DNA from: Diorhabda sublineata
Lineage: Eukaryota > Arthropoda > Insecta > Coleoptera > Chrysomelidae
Direction: 5' to 3'
Assembly (NCBI RefSeq): GCF_026230105.1
Contig: NC_079474.1
Span: 32,936,294 to 33,000,293 of the forward strand
Length of the DNA: 64,000 bases
Shown here: one piece after another, positions 46,891 through 57,494 of the stretch
How positions within the stretch are numbered: position 1 is the first letter of the stretch
Layout of the letters: each line of letters opens with the position of its first letter
Position numbers and translations under genes: made by a program
The notes under the pieces: model-generated
The model's input: the letters and a program-made list of their open reading frames with translations, nothing else
The model's database searches: none
Told to the model about the DNA's origin: nothing

Positions 46891-49800
46891 TTACTGCCTG
46901 TTGCGACGGGGAGCTGAAACAAAAATATTTCAATTTAAATCAATGCTATTACAACTCAATTTAATATTAATTAATAGTATACATTAGTTCATTAAACATT
47001 AGTACGAATTATACTATAACCTTACACGTATATCCACAGTTATTAATTGTATAGTCTAAAATTGGAAATAGTTGAAATGTCATAGCATCAAAACAATGTT
47101 TACATTTTTTGACGTTTATTATTAACGTAAAACAGTTTGAATAATCGATTAACGAATAATCGATACATGAAATACAAATAAAAACCTATAATAAATATCA
47201 CATATTCCCGTGAATATATCGATACATTTAGCATCGATTGTTTTGTTTTTTTCCTTCTAGTCTAATTCGTAAGCGTCATCATATACAGTAGCGGACTCGA
47301 CAAAATTGCATCTTTCTTAACAATAATAAATTATAAGAAAATAATGGAGAAACATGGTAATGAATTAGAGGTTATGTTGTTTAACATAGCAAATGGCGCT
47401 GAAATAAGGTTGAAAAATATGTACTGACAGAATATTTTCGTTGTTATTTATTATAGAAAAAAAAAAAAAAACGAGGATAAAACAAAATTGGAATTCTCAA
47501 AAAGATGGTACGTTAGAAAGAAATGGAATCTAGTAGATAGAAAATACAGACTACGTGATAAATATGAAGTAAAACAACATAATAAACACATCAACAGAAC
47601 ATATTGATGAGCAATGCAGTACGGCAAATAATAAAGGAGAAGAAAATAGTAGATAAAAAATACTAATTAAACAAGAAGATGAAAAAAAATGTAACAGAAT
47701 AGAAAATATATGAAGGTTTTAGACAAAGAAAGACAGAAATAGAGGAAAATTTAAAAAAATAACCTAAAATATAATAAAACAGAAAGCAGAAGCAGATGAA
47801 AAGAGGAAAATCTAGCCGGAAGGATGGATAAAACTCTGAAATAATAGATTGGATTGGAAATAAGGAGAAAATATGTGGAGAAAAAATGAAAATATTCCGA
47901 TTGATATATCATAATAAATGAGATAAGAAAATAAAAAAAAAAAGAAAAACAGGAAGATAATTGACCAAATAGACTAAATAGAATCCAATGAATTGAGGAA
48001 ATAAAAGTAATTGCCAACGACAGAAGAACATAGAAAAATGTATGGAAGGATATACGGAGACCGTGCATGATGAAGAAGATACTCTTATTAAATATTATAA
48101 ACATTTATAATAAGAGATTTTGTTATTATCTAATTATTCCATCAATGAATAATAGATCAGATGTCAGCCAGTTGGCAGGTAACGTTCCTAAACAAATTTT
48201 ATTCATGTGTTCAATAAATTGCATACAACAAGTAGCAGAAACGATTCTAACTCTAACTGAAGTGCGTCCCTATCAATCTTAATTAATGTCAATCGAGAAA
48301 CCAATAATTCTAGTTTATGGCTTCGTTTTTACGTTGATTGGTGGAATTGAATTCTTTAGTATCCGCCACGGAATTAGATTAGTACGCAACGAAAGAAAAA
48401 ACGATCCAAATATTTATAACGAACAATAAATAAATCATTTTCAACAAACATCCTAACGAGTATATATGTCTAGTTTTAAATTTTTGAGTTGGCAACACTG
48501 TTTTGTTTGGAAGTCGATTATCAGTTTACAGTTGATTTGTTATAATCACACCGCGCTTTAGAAATCGAAATCATTGGCCTTCCTTTATTTTCTCATATTT
48601 ATTATCTCATCGTAAAATTCAATTAGTGAAATAGTGTATTTTATAATGCTAGCAATTGTTAACTAAGTGTGTGAATTTGTTTTCAATATAAAAAAACCTA
48701 ACCTAACCTGTTGTTAAAAGAAATTTATTTCGAATTACCTTCATTTTGTCGGTCACTTTTCCAGTCTTTTGTTAAAAGATCGTCTAATATGTCACGTTAC
48801 GATTGTCCAGTATCGAATTACATCCTTAGATGAGAAATCAAGAAAAGCCCCGGCGTAAAATTACCCTTTTATTCGATTTTGTGAGAATACTAAAGCTTAA
48901 ATGTCCAATAAACATACAAACGATGACGGATGAGGATCGATATCGAGTTCACGGATTGCGAAGAGGTAAAGACGAATATACAGAGTATAAAAGACATCAT
49001 TAATATTATGTTTCCACAAATACAGAACGAATTTTTAAAGAAAAGATAGAATTACAAAACTCTACTCGATGTACAGAGCCGTATTCAGAAAACCACACAT
49101 TTTAATCATTTTAACGAAATTATTTTTCTTCACGTAAAATATTTGGAGAATATGCTAAATTACAAAACTCTCTAATGTGCAGAGCCGTATTCAGATAATC
49201 ATAACATATTTTATTTATTTTTACGAAATTATTCCTTTTTGCGTGAAATATAAGGGCAGGAATTCCTCATCGTTGTATGCTTAAGATCAATAAATACCGT
49301 GGACGTTTAAAAATTTAAGATGTTCTGTCCATAAAAATAAGTGAATACACCACAGTCATATAAATGAAAAAGTATTGAACTTCTACATAATTAAAAACTA
49401 TGTCGAAGTCTGAAAAAAGCAAAAATATTTGAACTAGTATGAAGAAATGTTTTTCAAATATTTATCGAGGCGATATTAGTACACATGTATATAATAAATC
49501 ATAGTAATTGTGTTTACAGTTTTTAATATTTTTTATAAATAAATCACTGGATAAAACTGTGAAATGTATGGGTTCACTAACCGACGTGGATAACAAGTAT
49601 CTGTTCGACAGATCTAGAGTTATTCGTATTTTTTAAAAATAAAATTTTACAACATAAATAAAACACAAAACAGCTTGGCAACATTGTAAACGTCGTACTT
49701 AACGCGCGCTCAATTGTTAAATTAATTTGAAATAATGTGAGGTTAAGATAATCGAAAAAGTATTTAACAAACTTTTTATTAACTATTTCAATTAGAATGA

Positions 49801-50185
49801 TATTTTCAATGAAAAAACATTACCTATAAAAATGAAGATTCAAAACAAACTTATATATAATTCAAATATATTATTATATTGATAGACTAATCCAAAATAT
49901 TATTTACGCATAGGAATATATTATATAATAATGAGGTACTTGACTGAAGATTTCTTTTTAAAATTTAATAGTTTAAAAATTAGTTTATAAGCATGATAAT
50001 GTTACAGATAATTTTTAATTTACCTTTCTTATCTTTCGTTGGCTTGGCACCTTTTGCTTTACACTTTTTCGTTATTTGTCTGGTCTGCTCGCATGATGCA
50101 TCGCTGTTTGGCTTCAATTTGTCATTTCTTGTCATCTGGCTCTGCGCATTACAATCACCCCATGTACCTTTTTCGTATCGACACG
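46891..50185 (-). CDS. miple: Midkine/pleiotrophin family protein (miple-like), last two coding exons
   Basis: The clear exon is 50185-50024: acceptor TTCGCAG, donor AAAG|GTAAAT. It encodes CRYEKGTWGDCNAQSQ, then LKPNSDASCEQTRQITKKCK and a Lys-rich tail, i.e. four cysteines, the W in 'GxW', and the SCEQTR..TKKCK signature of the midkine/pleiotrophin fold. It ends one base into a codon. A matching exon follows at 46913-46891 (acceptor TTTTGTTTCAG). It supplies the two missing bases and reads PRRNRQ then TAA, a basic C-terminal tail. Members are secreted heparin-binding growth factors; the Drosophila relatives miple1/2 bind Alk in some assays. The upstream exons with signal peptide and first domain were not found and may lie beyond 50.2 kb. 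The terminal exon is an inference from phase and tail chemistry. Confidence 0.8.
47440..48060. other. Purine-rich strand-asymmetric stretch
   Basis: The + strand is strongly A/G-rich (GAAAAGAGGAAA, GAAGATGAAAAAAA and similar) for about 600 bp. This produces a long hydrophobic minus-strand ORF (47751-48104) that is compositional, not a gene. Confidence 0.5.
48286..48429 (+). CDS. Candidate 47-aa single-pass membrane microprotein
   Basis: The ATG at 48286 opens a 47-codon frame ending TAA at 48427. The product is MSIEKP followed by a hydrophobic segment (IILVYGFVFTLIGGIEFF, about residues 7-24) and a basic, polar tail (SIRHGIRLVRNERKNDPN). Codons such as CGC, CAC and AAC make it less AT-rich than its surroundings, and AATAAA overlaps the stop. 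I do not recognise the family. It lies in the intron of the miple gene on the opposite strand. It may be a real smORF or chance. Confidence 0.3.
   Translation: MSIEKPIILVYGFVFTLIGGIEFFSIRHGIRLVRNERKNDPNIYNEQ
48680..48710. repeat. Short CCTAACCTAACC run
   Basis: AACCTAACCTAACCTG contains nearly three copies of the complement of TTAGG. It is too short to be more than an interstitial motif. Confidence 0.6.
48830..49003 (+). CDS. Candidate 57-aa basic ORF or exon
   Basis: The ATG at 48830 follows directly on a plausible acceptor (CATCCTTAG). The frame runs 57 codons to TAA at 49001 and includes MRNQEKPRRKITLLFDFVRI and DEDRYRVHGLRRGKDEY. A possible donor (AGAG|GTAAAG) would end it earlier, near 48965. 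Family unknown. It is supported only by composition and splice-like context. Confidence 0.2.
   Translation: MRNQEKPRRKITLLFDFVRILKLKCPINIQTMTDEDRYRVHGLRRGKDEYTEYKRHH
49010..49990. other. Intron of miple, AT-rich, no gene
   Basis: A short segment (GAATTTTTAAAG..ACAGAGCCGTATTCAGA) occurs twice near 49080 and 49185 as a direct repeat of about 110 bp. Nothing else was recognised. Confidence 0.5.
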
Positions 50186-50239
50186 CTGCGAACCCAAAAA
50201 TAATTCGATAAATAATCTGTTTAGAATATATAAACACAG

Positions 50240-52200
50240 TTGTTCGAAGATTGGAACTGATACGAACATTTGGTACGTTTTATGTAAAACTAACAAATAA
50301 AAATGTTTCTTGAAGAATAAATCCGTAGTTCTAGTTATACGGAAATGTTCCGCTGTATGGGAATTGACATTTAATTAAATTTTAAACGTATCTATCAACA
50401 CAAATATAATTTTATATTGAAAACCAGAGTATCTATCTCACTACCCAAACTAACCAATAAGCCTCGAATCAACTTCGTCTATTTGACCGGCGTTACTGTC
50501 CACATCACAGATCCGGCACGGCCTAATACGTTTATATTCCTACTTTTTATTTGTTTGGTAGGAAAAAATCTTGCACTGCACTGTAAAGTAATTACTGTAT
50601 CTAAGCCAACATCATTTTTTCGCAAACATTGTTACAAATTGATTTATAACAGACGAACAAACACGCGAGGGATTCCCAAACGGCAGTAGTCCAATTTTTG
50701 ATACCCTCGGGAAATCTAATTCAGATTAATTTGACGAATAGGTAGGTTTACTCACGTGAAATTACATAAGTTGAACAACGAGATTTAGTTTTATCGAATC
50801 TGACAAGTATTTTATAAAAGAAAAAATGGATTTTTTTTCATGGAATAATCGTTATTTAGTAATAATATTTTGATTGAATTGTGAAATACGTTATTTTACG
50901 TGAAGAGGAAACTATTCCTCGTAACTCTCTCAATACAGACCATTTATAATGTTTGATAGAAAATCATCGTAATCCTTCATTATTGAACTGATTTATCGAA
51001 AAACTAGATAAATTTCGAAAAGAGTACGGACCTGTTGAATCACATTGTTCATAATTTCACCTGTATATTATTGTTTAGTACCATACACTGTATGTTGTGA
51101 ACAACTTATAAATGATAGAATCTTATATAATAAATAACCAGGAGGAAGTAATTTCTTTATAGCAATTAGATAAGTCAATAAATTCCGACCCGATACATAA
51201 ACCTGGTCGATTTTTAAAAGAAAACAAAAAAATTCAAGTGTCTAAAATGATATATGGAGGCAATAAAGTGGGATTCTACCTAGCATACCTAAATTGAGTG
51301 AATTTTAACGGGGCCAAATTACGTAGCAGGATGTCGTTTTACGGAACGTTATCTATGATATATTTCACTGAAGTCAAAGTTAAAAACAAAAAAAGTTTTA
51401 TTTGCTATAGTATTCCGAATTGTGTTCTAATTAAAAACTTCACTTATTGATATTACACTTTTTTTTACATAATATTGACTATAAAATGAGATAGGTTGGG
51501 AGAAATTTGAATTTTAAAATATTTTATGCGGTTTTTCTATTAAATTGGAAATAAAAAAGTTTAGAATTTTGTTTTTAGATATTATCAATAATATAATGAT
51601 AATTGACTTTCGGATAACCGACGCTCTACTGTATTTGTAGTAGACGAAATATAAAAAATCAACATTATTATGTCTCTACTTTGAAAGTATGGTTTAAAAA
51701 TGTATGTATTATGAAAAGTTTCCTTTCAATTTAACACTAGGTTGTACTGAAATTTTCAATTTCGTTCTTGACAACCAGACACTTCCCGAATTCTCGATTT
51801 TTACCCCTAGTTTACACCCTCTTACCTTTCAGAGTATTATCTCCCTTGTATTTTCGCTCTGTGTAAATTTTTGCTTGAGGGAATTATATGCGCAATCGAA
51901 TTTTTTAATAACTAAATCAGTTTCCCCATGCCAATTTATCGAATTTACTCGTTTTCCATTACGTTGTCGAAAAAACGTGAATTGGATAAGGGCACATTTA
52001 AAATGTTACGATTATTAATATTGTTCATTAAACAAATTTATTACATCTGGAGCATTGAGCGATTAGAGCAACACAAACTGACCTTCTGTGAGATCTTTGT
52101 CTGAATTTTATAAAGGTGGTTAGTTTTTTTGCTATACAAATCTTCAAAGAATGCGTCTGGTATCTGCTTTGGGACTAATAATCTAATTTCAGGTAAGAAA
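50240..52200. other. Intergenic or upstream miple intron, no exon recognised
   Basis: ORFs at 50417-50689 and 51704-52018 lack motifs. I looked on the minus strand for a signal peptide or first midkine domain exon and found none I could support. Confidence 0.45.
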
Positions 52201-52362
52201 GTCCGTACCACTAAGTATCCACCCCAGGATAAATCCACGTATGGATGCGAAGGACATTTTACCAGCCCCTGTCATTTCGACAGGTCTTCATCCTCGTTCG
52301 CGACGCAGTTTCGCGCGTAGACTCCTTTCTCTCACCCCAAGTTCCACGGGAGATTCAGGAGA
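52200..52362. repeat. Dispersed repeat, copy 2 (paired with 10675-10840)
   Basis: It carries CGACAGGTCTTCATCCTCGT, a TTTCGCG core and GGGAGATTC in the same order as the copy near 10.7 kb. It sits immediately upstream of the piggyBac relic. Confidence 0.6.
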
Positions 52363-52821
52363 TCTTCTCTTTGTGATATATTTGTTTGGACGTCATAGTG
52401 TGTGTACGTTATTCAAGAATTTCGGTGTGTTTTAGATTTTTTATGCAATAAACAGTACAAATATGAATATGAAGATGTAAATAATCCTGACGATATTGAT
52501 AAACTTAATGGATTGGCTGTCGACGAAATTGATAAAAACATTTTGTCTTCTAATGATAATATAGAAGAAACGGATTCTGAAAATAACGTCTAAATTAGGC
52601 CTTTCGATTCTGATACTGAGCAAGAGGGCGATGCCGAGGAAATTGAAGACGAAGAAGATGATAACGGTACTCGATGGACAAAAACGTCTTGGAAACTAAC
52701 ACTGATGCGACCACAGAATATTTTCGTCGAATTTCCTTGTGCTAAAAGTTTACAAACGTGCTGGGAATTGTTTTTGGACGATTATATTTTCAGTATTATC
52801 GTCAAAAATATAAATAGTATA

Positions 52822-54037
52822 CAGGGTGTCCCACGACGAGTTGAAACTATCTATATATGGCAAAATACTTATAGTAAAATCATGAAAATTTCTACGTTTG
52901 GGTTTTCGGATACGATCTTTTTAACTAAAATATTTTCAAAGATGGCTGATTTCCAGTTCTACCTGAAGTCGACTTTAACTTTGTTATTTTAAATAGAACA
53001 CCCTATATATTAATACATTTTTGAAATCTACGTAAAATTTTAGTATATTTTTGTCTGAAAACTTTTTTCGAAAAATGCATACTTTTTGAGTTTTTAATTT
53101 TTTTGTAAAAAATTTGATCGTTGCACTCCCTTACAAATTATTTTTTTACGACGATACCCTTAAAGATATGAAAATGTTTGCTGTTCGGTTGCTTTTAGCA
53201 TGGTCAGACGTATTTGAATCGATTTTGAATTTTTTTTCATTTTCTACAGGGTGTGTATAAAAAGTGTTCAAAGTTTAACTTCATAAATATTAAATTTCTT
53301 TATTTTTTTAAATAGAACTTCCCGTTTTTTTCTATTTCAATGCATTCAGGGGCAAAAAATCCAATTCCAACATTTAGTCGTTTCCGAGATATTTGAGGTT
53401 TTAAATTGTTATTGTATTTTTTAATTTTTCATGTATGCTTTTAGTAAGATGTGTAATAAATGACATTTATTTAACTGTCATTAGTCAATTGTTGACATTT
53501 TCGGAAATCGTTAAAATGGCTCGTTCTCAATTTAATAACGAAAATTAGAATAGAAAAAACCGGGTGGTTCTATTTGAGAAAATAAAGAAATTTAATATTT
53601 ATGAAGTCAAACTTTGAACACTTTTTATACACACCCTGTATGAAATGAAAAATTTTTCAGCATAGATACAAATACGTGTGACCTTGATAAAAGCAACCGA
53701 GCAGAAACCATTTTCATATTTTTAAAGGTATCTTTGTAAAAAAATAATTTATAAGGGTCTGCAACGTTCAAATTTTTTACAAAAAAATGAATAACTCAAA
53801 AAGTATGCATTTTTCGAAAAAAGTTTTTAGATAAAAATATACTAAAATTTTACGTAGATTTCAAAAATGTATTAACATGCAGGGTGTTGTATTCAAAATA
53901 ACAAAGTTACAGTCGACTTCCGGTAGAACCAGAAAAAGATCGTATCCGAAAACACAAACGTAGAAATTTTCATGATTTCATGATTCAGTATTTTGCCATA
54001 AACAGATAGTTTTAACTCGTCGTCGTGGGACAGCCTG
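52822..54037. mobile_element. Palindromic TA-flanked element (CAGGGTGTCCCACGACG ends), outer
   Basis: The element starts CAGGGTGTCCCACGACGAG at 52822 and ends with the near-complement CGTCGTGGGACAGCCTG at 54037, with TA on each side (52820-52821, 54038-54039). The arms are reverse complements along their whole length. For example TTTTCGGATACGATC pairs with GATCGTATCCGAAAA, and CGAAAAATGCATACTTTTTG with AAAAAGTATGCATTTTTCG. They meet at a second element (53247-53638). No ORF remains. Confidence 0.9.
53247..53638. mobile_element. 392-bp TIR element nested at the centre of the outer palindrome
   Basis: It starts CAGGGTGTGTATAAAAAGTG and ends with the complement (CACTTTTTATACACACCCTG), with TA at 53245-53246 and 53639-53640. 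TIRs are about 95 bp with a few mismatches. A short ORF (ATGGCTCGTTCTCAATTT to TAG, near 53516) may be the remains of a transposase start. Confidence 0.9.
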
Positions 54038-54899
54038 TATAGAGAGTATAAAACAAAAATTTTGTCGCGATGTATCAGATTTGATGATCGTTCTACGCGA
54101 AATAAAAAACTGACAAGTTGGGGGCAGTTGCAGAAATATTTTCGTTATTTATTGAAAACTGCAAACTACATTACCGTTTAGATCAAAATGTTACTTACCA
54201 TTAACGAAATTCTGCGAATTCGGTATATTTTTTGTATTCATGACTCGAAACCATTTTATATACAAGTTCACGCTTCAAGAAAGAGTTTTTTTGGTTACGT
54301 TTTACCTTTTCCAAAACCTCTTTAGCATCCCCGACAAATAATATACGCATTAAGACGTAAATGCATGTCTCAACGACATTAAGAAACCCTCTGAATATTA
54401 AAACCCATCTCAGCAAAACTCAAATATAACTAAATATTCTGATATTCTCTATAAGGTATAGGGATAACCTGTTAAGTAATAAGAGAAGTCGCTGAGTACA
54501 CAGATACACTTAAGGGTTATATAAGATGTGATCTAGCTCTCAACATGAAAATTGTATGAGATCAAAATTGCTTTTATCGAACTAAGAAAATCGCGTCGTT
54601 GCCAAAACTTGTAAGCATATTTCTCGGTTACAAGTATCAGTAGCGTTTTTAATGAAAATTGCAGGCTGAAGAACTGTATAATCTATTATTATGTACCAGA
54701 TAGTAATCAAACTTAATTCTAATAAATAGTTTTCGTTTTTTTATAACCATAAACTGTACAGATCAATAGAAAAATATTTAGAGAGGCCAACAGTCTTGGG
54801 TGTTAAAGATTATAAAGCCGTATTATCAGATTTTTGAAAAAAATAGGTTTAGCTGGAAAAAGCGCATTTCCAAAATTCCTTTTCAATTGAATTGGTTTA

Positions 54900-55260
54900 A
54901 ATCCACCAATAGAAAAGGGGCGCAGACTGATAGACACGTTACCAGTCGAAACGGTTGTGTTAAGGGTGATTTATTGACTTTTGAATCAACTCGTTTCGGT
55001 GATTACCAATAGTACGTGGACGCTGATTTTTTAAAGAATGGTTCGAACAAATGATAAATCTTCTTCCTGAAAACTGTATAATACGAGACACAACAAAGTG
55101 GTTAAAAAAAGATTTATAGACTTGAAGCAATTCAAATTCCATCCAGGTTCTGTGAGAGAAGAACTTTATTTTTTTCCTCATAAATATAAAGTTGCAGAAA
55201 ATCGTGGAAAGAGTATTTTTGGGCTTGAAACTACTTAAATAATGAGGTACAATGGAAATA
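54900..55260 (+). pseudogene. DDE transposase relic (IS630/Tc1-mariner type) with the catalytic core deleted
   Basis: The + strand reads GDYQ-YVDADFLKEWFEQMI then NLLPENCII. This matches the '.DYH..(M/V)(D/N).D.F..W.......LP.N..IVMDNA.YH' region of an insect DDE transposase group. It then jumps to TTKWLKK, the 'T.K....WL' block after the Asp-containing motif, so the VMDNA segment is deleted. Confidence 0.5.
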
Positions 55261-55734
55261 ACAGTTTTTACTATGATGTTAAACAGAGAAGAAAGATTAG
55301 GAAAGGAAATTTACTAGTACCATCAAATGTTGAAAAGCCAAGATAAGAACAAGTACTATCGCTAAACTACAATACAAGACAGAAATACCATTGAAATATT
55401 TTCAGAGCAAGTGAGAAAACCAAGAAATATCTGGATCTTAGTACGAATATGCTACAACTTTTCATTGGTTTTCTAAATGGATATTACCACATCTGAGGGT
55501 CTAGCAAAAATTGGCGAATGCAGATTCCGTGAGGAAGAGTTTCCATATCATTTTAAGCCAATTAACTTCTTTTATAGGAGGATGTATCGATATCTAGTTA
55601 GCCTAGACCAGTTCCATGCATAAACAAAATATTGCGTTACTATAGCAACGAACAATAACTTATTAGAAGTGTAAGTATAAGGTTTGACGTCAAAAAAATA
55701 AACCAGAGTTACGCAATAGATTAAAAGAAAAAAG

Positions 55735-56700
55735 TTGTCCACCGAAATTGTGAAAATCGAAAAATTGGAGTATCGACCCATCATCAAGTACCCGTACTTA
55801 AAAAGGTTAAGTGGAAAGCAGATTTACGAAGATATGCTTAACACCATTGGTGATGAATGTCCTTCGTATGCGACCGTGAAAAATTGGACTGCAAGCTTCG
55901 AAAGAGGTAAATTTTCCATTGAAGATGATGACCGATCGGGAAGGCCAGTTTCTGTGTCAGTCCCCGAAAATATCGATGCAGTTCATGACATGATTTTATC
56001 AGATCGTCGAATTGGGCTAAAACGGATACCTGAAGCACTGAATATTTCATATGAATGCGTTCATCATATAGTTCACGTCAATTTGGACAAGAGAAAAATT
56101 GCTGCAAATGTTTGAATGTTGACCAAAAGCGTGCTCAATTTGAAAACGATGAAGGCTTCTTAAACCGAATTGTTACTATGGAGAGACTTTGGCATATTTC
56201 TACGATCCAAAAACAAAGCAACAATCGATGGAATGGCAACATTCTGGTTCTCCAAGACCTAAGAAGTTTCGTGTCCAAAAATCTGCTGGAAAAGTTCTTG
56301 CTTCAGTTTTTTGGGATTGTCAAGGAGTAATCATGATTGATTTTTTGGATAAGGGTAGAATAATAACTGGAGATTACTATTCGACATTACTACGGGTAAA
56401 ATTAAAGAGAAAAGACGTGGAAAGCTATCCAAATGTATGACAACGCCCCTGCACCCAAATCTCATATTGTCATGCAAAAAATTCGTGATTTCGGGTTTGA
56501 ATTATTAGAACACCCCCCTTATTCATCAGATTTGACTCCGTTCGACTATCATCTCTTTCCGCAACTGAAAAAAAGTTTCTTCCAACGAGGAGGTAATAAA
56601 AGCTGTGGAGGTCTAGTTTGCAGAGCAAGAAGAAACATTTTTTTAAAGGTCTAGAGACGTTGCAGGTTCGCTGTAATAAATGTATCCAATTAAGAGGAGA
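55735..56700 (+). pseudogene. Near full-length mariner (DD34D-type) transposase, frameshifted
   Basis: The first frame (55735-56115) has the N-terminal HTH block (ATVKNWTASFERGKFSIEDD, DRSGRPVSV) and RRIGLKRIPEALNISYECVH. After a shift come QKRAQFENDEGFLNRIVTM and then, shifted again, AYFYDPKTKQQSMEWQHSGS, SAGKVLASVFWDCQGVIMID and YDNAPAPKSHIV (second Asp). PPYSSDLTPFDYHLFPQLKK (third Asp region) follows. The usual Pro of SPD is Ser here and at least three frameshifts are present. The region of the first catalytic Asp is damaged (TMERLWH). Length and order match a whole mariner ORF of about 345 codons. Confidence 0.85.
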
Positions 56701-56769
56701 ATATGTTGAGTAATAAAATATTTTGAAATTGAAATTTTGTTTGGTTATATAGTATGCTAAGAATTTTTC

Positions 56770-57020
56770 AATATATCCTCGTATATATGATAGGATGTAA
56801 AGTAAACCTAGATATGGTATGTTAGAAAAATTTTTGAAAAATTTTCGTTGCCTTCAATTCTAAATAACTTGTTCTAGTTGCCATAGATAACAGAGATTAA
56901 AATGTTTAAATTTTCATGTCATTTAAATTTGTGTCAACTTAGTTATGGTGTACAAGTTAGATATCTGAATAAGTATATACCGTTCGGAACAAGGACCTTC
57001 AAAAATGTGGGTGTAAAACT
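56770..57020. other. Spacer, AT-rich, nothing recognised
   Basis: No ORF or repeat was noted between the mariner pseudogene and the next transposase relic. Confidence 0.4.
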
Positions 57021-57029
57021 TTGACTAAT

Positions 57030-57350
57030 TCCCAGTTAAATAGAATGTGCAAAAGACAAATTGGGATGGTTGCACATATTTATACTGAAAGATTTTTTCC
57101 AAAATTGATACATTTTTTCTATACGCATCATACCAAAGACGAAATAATATTTTGGACGGATCTAGCCTCTTGTAACTACGCTATAGAAGAGTTCAAGGCG
57201 ATATTGATGATAAGGGTTGGGAATCCGAAAATGAGCAACAGCTTCGTCGTAGAACATTTCAAAAAATTCGCGAAATTGACAATTACACCGTCCAGAATAT
57301 GATGCAACGCGCAATTGAAGAAAATGGTTTTTTAAGTTCTAAATAAATGA
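57030..57350 (+). pseudogene. Tc1/mariner-like transposase relic
   Basis: The frame from about 57080 reads IYTERFFPKLIHFFYTHHTK then DEIIFWTDLASCNYA. This is like the 'CL...L.P.I...H....ILFWPDLASCHYA' block of a Tc1-like group in which the second Asp lies in 'PDLASCHYA'. After an internal deletion it ends with a charged C-terminus (ENEQQLRRRTFQKIREIDNY, to a stop near 57345). Confidence 0.6.
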
Positions 57351-57494
57351 ATGGTTAACAATTACTTCGTTGTTTCAACATTGCACTACATTTTTTTTTC
57401 CGAACATTTTTATTTATGTACGTTTAACATATAGTCCAGTCATTATAGTAAGTTTACCTCGGAATTCGAGATACCAGCTGTAAGTCTGTAAATA

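Larger units (their letters stand above)
52440..54420 (+). pseudogene. piggyBac-like transposase relic, split by a foldback element
   Basis: The left part (52440-52815) reads an acidic N-terminus (DIDKLNGLAVDEIDKN, then SDTEQEGDAEEIEDEEDD). FVEFPCAKSLQTCWELFLDD and IFSIIVKNIN follow, the '...W..FF.D.....IV..TN' start of the piggyBac domain. The right part (54040-54215) continues in shifted frames with RDV-DL..V.R and LGAVAEIFSLFIENCKLHYR, the 'DKLAPI...F..F...C...Y' block just before the catalytic core. Weaker traces (HDSKPFYIQVHA) run to about 54420. Stops and frameshifts make it inactive. The foldback at 52822-54037 separates the halves. Confidence 0.75.

Noticed and set aside
47751..48104. 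Minus-strand 117-codon hydrophobic ORF
   Set aside because: It is a product of the purine-rich + strand: low-complexity Phe/Leu/Ile/Ser with no motif and no splice context.
51704..52018. Plus-strand 104-codon ORF
   Set aside because: No motif, signal peptide or splice context; AT-rich composition like the surroundings.
54201..54416. Minus-strand 71-codon ORF with a hydrophobic start, considered as a miple first exon
   Set aside because: The opposite strand carries continuing piggyBac traces, the downstream phase does not fit the miple exon at 50185, and no midkine residues are present.
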